From: Halomonas sp. SpR8
GTDB taxonomy: Bacteria; Pseudomonadota; Gammaproteobacteria; Pseudomonadales; Halomonadaceae
Direction: 5' to 3'
Assembly: GCF_031010195.1 (NCBI RefSeq)
Contig: NZ_JAUAMC010000001.1
Coordinates: 248,001 to 312,000, forward strand
Length of the DNA stretch: 64,000 nt
Below are positions 61,093-64,000 of the stretch, piece by piece (position 1 is the first letter of the stretch; each line of letters opens with the position of its first letter). The notes under the pieces are model-generated. The model saw nothing but the letters and a program-made list of their open reading frames with translations. It had not been told where the DNA came from and made no database searches. The position numbers were made by a program, and so were the translations under genes.

Positions 61093-62850
61093 ATGTTGTT
61101 GGTGATAGAGCTAGGGGCGGCCACTGAGCACGTTCCGCTAAAACAAAACATGCTGGAACAAGCTGCAAGTGGCCCGGATGCGCAAATGCTGGCCCGTGAC
61201 ACGTTAACACCCTCCGACAGTCAAGCCACGCGTGAATGGCTAGCGCAAACACCTGCCAATACGCTAACGCTGCGTTGGCCGCAGCCGCAGGCTTATATCG
61301 CCGCCTGCTTGATGACAGCAACGCCTATTGAGCAGGCACTAGCGCGGTGGCAATCAATGGCGAACCAAGCGCTCTGGCTCTTTCGTCAGCACCGCCGCCA
61401 GGTCGCCCTTGAGGGCATAGTGATCAGTGAAGCGGCTGCACAAGCCGCATCGCTGTATCGCCTGGCAGCCGCGCATCTGGTGGATCACGATGCGTCATTA
61501 CAGGAGGCGCTGAGCTACCTTGTGGCCAGTAGTCAGCGCCAAGCAGCATCTGAATCAGCGGAAGATACGGCGCGCCATGCGCTTGATGATGTTCACCAGC
61601 ACGAGCAAACCATTCGCAAACAGATTGTTCAGGAAAAGCAGCTTGCCAAGCAGGAATACGACCGCTTGACCCACCAGCTTAGTGACACGCTTGAAGAAAA
61701 CAAACGACAGTTACACCAGCTTCGCACAGTACAAGAAGCACTGAAAACCAGCGAGCAGCAGCGTGATGCTCAAGAAAAAACACTAACGCAAGAAAAAAAC
61801 CATCACCAAGCCGCTGTTAAAGCACGAGAAACCTCCGAGCAAAAACTTAAAGACGCAATGCAGCATCACGATGATTTGCAAAAGGAAAATGAGTTGTTGG
61901 TTGCCCAGCTCCACAAGGTACAAGAAACGTTAGAAGGCGCTGCGAAACGCCATAAAAAAGATGCAGAAGCACTGAAAACCAGCGAGCAGCAGCGTGATGC
62001 TCAAGAAACAACACTAACGCAAGAAAAAAACCAGCACCAAGCCGTTGCTAAAGCACGAGAAACCGCCGAGCAAAAACTTAAAGATGCAATGCAACATTAC
62101 GATGATTTGCAGAAGGAAAATGAGTTGTTGGTTGCCCAGCTCCACAAAGTACAAGAAACGTTAGAAGGCGCTGTTCAACGCCATAAAAAAGACGCAGAAG
62201 CACGGAAAGCCAGCGAGCAGAGGAGTGCAGCCCTAGAAAAAACGCTTACGCAAGAAAAAAAACATCACCAAGCTGCTGCCAAAGCACGAGAAACCGCCGC
62301 GCAAAAAATCAAAGACACCATGCAGCATCACCATGATCTCGAGGAAGAAAATGCGCTACTTGTTGAGCAATTGCATAGCGTGCAAGAAGCACTTGAAGAG
62401 GCATACCTCAAACAAACCAGTAAGGAAGCTTCACTAACCAAACAGCTGGAAGATTCTCAAGCCCATCAGCAAACCGTGCACCGATTACAGAGTTTAATCA
62501 CATGGCTACGCGCGCATGCGTATCGTCACGCAGTGGCTGCATATCGCCATAGCCGAGCCTATAAAAAATCACTACCTAAACTGGTTGATTTGCTGGATAA
62601 AAGCGATTTTTTCGATGCAGTATGGTACCGAGAACAATACGACGATGTTGCAACCTCGAATATCAATCCCGCCGAACACTTTATTAAATTCGGTGCACTT
62701 GAAGGGCGTAATCCAAGTCCCTTATTTGATACCGAAAGTTACTTGGTGAGTCACCCCGATGTTGCCATGTCTGGGCAGCATCCTCTATTGCACTACATAC
62801 GCGACGGCATAACAGAGCATCGGACAACAAAGCAGGAGGTTGCTCAATGA
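61093..62850 (+). CDS. Large coiled-coil protein with three 77-residue repeats and a C-terminal glycan-locus domain
   Basis: About 585 residues. An unrecognised N-terminal domain (1-180) is followed by a long coiled coil (180-470) containing nearly three copies of a 77-residue unit (ALKTSEQQRDAQE... to RHKKDAE), then a C-terminal domain (about 490-585) with WYREQYDDV, PAEHFIKFGALEGRNPSPLF and YLVSHPDV-HPLLHYIRDG. The last motif set recurs at the ends of glycosyltransferases and other glycan-locus proteins. The start at 61093 has AAGGAG ten bases upstream; an earlier in-frame opening overlaps rmlC and was not used. It is coupled to the next gene (ATGA). It may organise capsule enzymes; function unproven. 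Confidence 0.7.
   Translation: MLLVIELGAATEHVPLKQNMLEQAASGPDAQMLARDTLTPSDSQATREWLAQTPANTLTLRWPQPQAYIAACLMTATPIEQALARWQSMANQALWLFRQHRRQVALEGIVISEAAAQAASLYRLAAAHLVDHDASLQEALSYLVASSQRQAASESAEDTARHALDDVHQHEQTIRKQIVQEKQLAKQEYDRLTHQLSDTLEENKRQLHQLRTVQEALKTSEQQRDAQEKTLTQEKNHHQAAVKARETSEQKLKDAMQHHDDLQKENELLVAQLHKVQETLEGAAKRHKKDAEALKTSEQQRDAQETTLTQEKNQHQAVAKARETAEQKLKDAMQHYDDLQKENELLVAQLHKVQETLEGAVQRHKKDAEARKASEQRSAALEKTLTQEKKHHQAAAKARETAAQKIKDTMQHHHDLEEENALLVEQLHSVQEALEEAYLKQTSKEASLTKQLEDSQAHQQTVHRLQSLITWLRAHAYRHAVAAYRHSRAYKKSLPKLVDLLDKSDFFDAVWYREQYDDVATSNINPAEHFIKFGALEGRNPSPLFDTESYLVSHPDVAMSGQHPLLHYIRDGITEHRTTKQEVAQ
61738..62430. repeat. 231-bp tandem repeats in the coiled-coil gene
   Basis: Three units start at 61738, 61969 and 62200, exactly 231 bases (77 codons) apart. 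The first two are nearly identical; the third is more diverged and shortened. This indicates recent in-frame amplification. Confidence 0.85.
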
Positions 62851-64000
62851 GTCAGCCATCATCCGGTTTTTTGGTGCATATTGGCCCGCTACGCCAAGAG
62901 AGTCAGGCAGTGCTAAAACATGCCGAACTTCCAGCACTAGCGGTAACACCGTATAGCAGCGCGCCAGATGTTGCCTCGTTACCTGAAGTGTCGCATATCA
63001 GCGCGATCCTGACGCCCAAAGCAGGTAAGGCAAGTTACTATGTTTATAATCTCAAGGTATTCAACAGCATAGCCCCTGCTACGGAGCTAAAAACACTCTA
63101 CCCTGGGCTGAATGAAACACAGAAACAAACAGTAGAAACACAAACCCTCGCTCAGGTACTCAACACCCATGCCCCCTTAGGCACCGATATCACCCAACTG
63201 GTGCTGGAGCAGCCTGAACAGGCACTTTCACTGTTAGCTGCTTGGCAAACAGAAGGGTTGCTAGAGTCGCTAGAAACGTTATGGGTTCGTACCAGCCCCA
63301 TCAGCTTATACGAAGAGATGCCAACACAGGCTGAGCTTGCGGCTTGGTGCGAACAGCAAGGCTTTCAACCAAGCGAGAATCAGCATGGCCTACCTGAAGC
63401 GGAAGACCCGGAGTTGGTGTTGGCAAGCTTTAAACGCAGCCCTCTTTATCCCCGTCTGAAAGCCGAACGGGAAACAATTGCCCAGCAACTTGCCGAGCAG
63501 CAAGACGTCAACAAACGTGAAGCTGAAAAAAACAAGCAGGCACAGCAGCAGGTTAAAGCGCTGCAGCGCAAGGTTGATGAGCTCACGCAGCAGCGCGATG
63601 AACTTAAGCAGGAACAAGATAGCCAAGCCAAGGTGCATAAGGCCCTAGAAGCCAAGCTGGAAGAGACGCATGGCTGGTTCATGGCTTGTAAAGAGCAGGC
63701 CGAAAAGCAAAAAGACAAGCTGGATACGTTGCAGGGAGAGCATGATAACTTCAAGCAGGCTCAGGCAGAATTGCAGCAATCGCTTCAACAAACAGAGGAA
63801 GAGCGAGACAAGTATAAGCAATACTTCACCAATCGCAAGAAACAGCATGAAGCCTCTGAGGCAAAGCGAGCAGAGCAAGATCAAACGATTCAGCGCCTGG
63901 TAGAACAGCTAGCCGCTCAGCAGCAGAGCAGTACCGCCAGCCAAGAGTGTTTCGAACACATGGAACAGAAACTGGAACAGCTCTTCGGCGAACACCGTGG
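62847..64000 (+). CDS. FkbM-like domain and coiled-coil protein, 3' end beyond window
   Basis: An open frame from the ATG at 62847 (overlapping the previous stop as ATGA) to the last base, at least 384 residues. Residues about 1-200 resemble the C-terminal half of FkbM-type methyltransferases (LGTDITQLVLEQPEQALSLL, then SLYEEMPTQAELAAWCEQQG), but the normal SAM-binding motif near the N-terminus is not evident, so the domain may be inactive. From about residue 205 a Gln/Glu/Lys-rich coiled coil extends to the window end. It is paired with the upstream coiled-coil protein and may partner it. Confidence 0.65.
   Translation, partial: MSQPSSGFLVHIGPLRQESQAVLKHAELPALAVTPYSSAPDVASLPEVSHISAILTPKAGKASYYVYNLKVFNSIAPATELKTLYPGLNETQKQTVETQTLAQVLNTHAPLGTDITQLVLEQPEQALSLLAAWQTEGLLESLETLWVRTSPISLYEEMPTQAELAAWCEQQGFQPSENQHGLPEAEDPELVLASFKRSPLYPRLKAERETIAQQLAEQQDVNKREAEKNKQAQQQVKALQRKVDELTQQRDELKQEQDSQAKVHKALEAKLEETHGWFMACKEQAEKQKDKLDTLQGEHDNFKQAQAELQQSLQQTEEERDKYKQYFTNRKKQHEASEAKRAEQDQTIQRLVEQLAAQQQSSTASQECFEHMEQKLEQLFGEHR

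Overview
The window looks like chromosomal DNA of a moderately halophilic gammaproteobacterium of the Halomonas group (Halomonadaceae). This is inferred from gene content and synteny: gshA-dsbB, the HAD-IB/rppH/ptsP/TauE/lgt/thyA/folA block shared with pseudomonads, a KpsD/M/E/T capsule exporter with dTDP-rhamnose genes, and acidic proteins. No rRNA or tRNA gene was seen. Most of the window is GC-rich; about 41.3-45.6 kb is clearly AT-richer.

Layout. 1-7.7 kb: 3' part of a gene for a Myb/SANT-like repeat protein, a LysR regulator, a DUF1127 protein, tex, then gshA-dsbB and an arylformamidase-like hydrolase. 7.9-20.6 kb (minus strand): a catabolic operon with RidA, thioesterase, a five-gene branched-chain-type ABC importer, an aromatic acyl-CoA ligase, acyl-CoA dehydrogenase, enoyl-CoA hydratase, MarR regulator, SDR and a fused FAD monooxygenase/old-yellow-enzyme. 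This fits CoA-dependent aerobic degradation of anthranilate (2-aminobenzoate) or a close analogue. 21-25.8 kb: rsd/algQ and an RND efflux pair. 26-38.1 kb: mdh, a PIN toxin-antitoxin pair, a HAD phosphatase, rppH, ptsP, an NRDE protein, a degenerate hybrid sensor kinase, a TauE permease, lgt, thyA, folA and a ProQ/FinO protein. 38.4-40.7 kb: two tandem porins.

41.3-64 kb is cell-surface polysaccharide DNA. First comes an AT-rich Wzy-type cluster (Wzz-like, polymerase-like, split Alg14/Alg13-type glycosyltransferase, GT4, sugar-1-phosphate transferase), then a WaaL-family protein. An exact 12-base match to the RfaH ops element (48615-48626) precedes a capsule export operon (lipoprotein, KpsD-like, KpsM, KpsE, KpsT) and rmlB-D-A-C, followed by two large coiled-coil proteins, one cut by the window end.

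The most unusual signal is a family of 7-base tandem arrays in the capsule and rhamnose genes. A purine-rich array (NGTGAGG-like) starts at or near the stop of one gene, and its reverse-complement array (NCCTCAC-like) sits just before the next start. In two places the array pair encloses a small accessory gene module (a DUF4258/DUF2283 pair; a four-helix-bundle protein), and in rmlD and rmlA array sequence is translated. Beside these, a phosphoribosyltransferase-like gene is flanked by a second copy of the 3' end of the preceding metallo-hydrolase gene, evidence of an insertion. Together these additions separate kpsT from kpsM-kpsE by over 3 kb.
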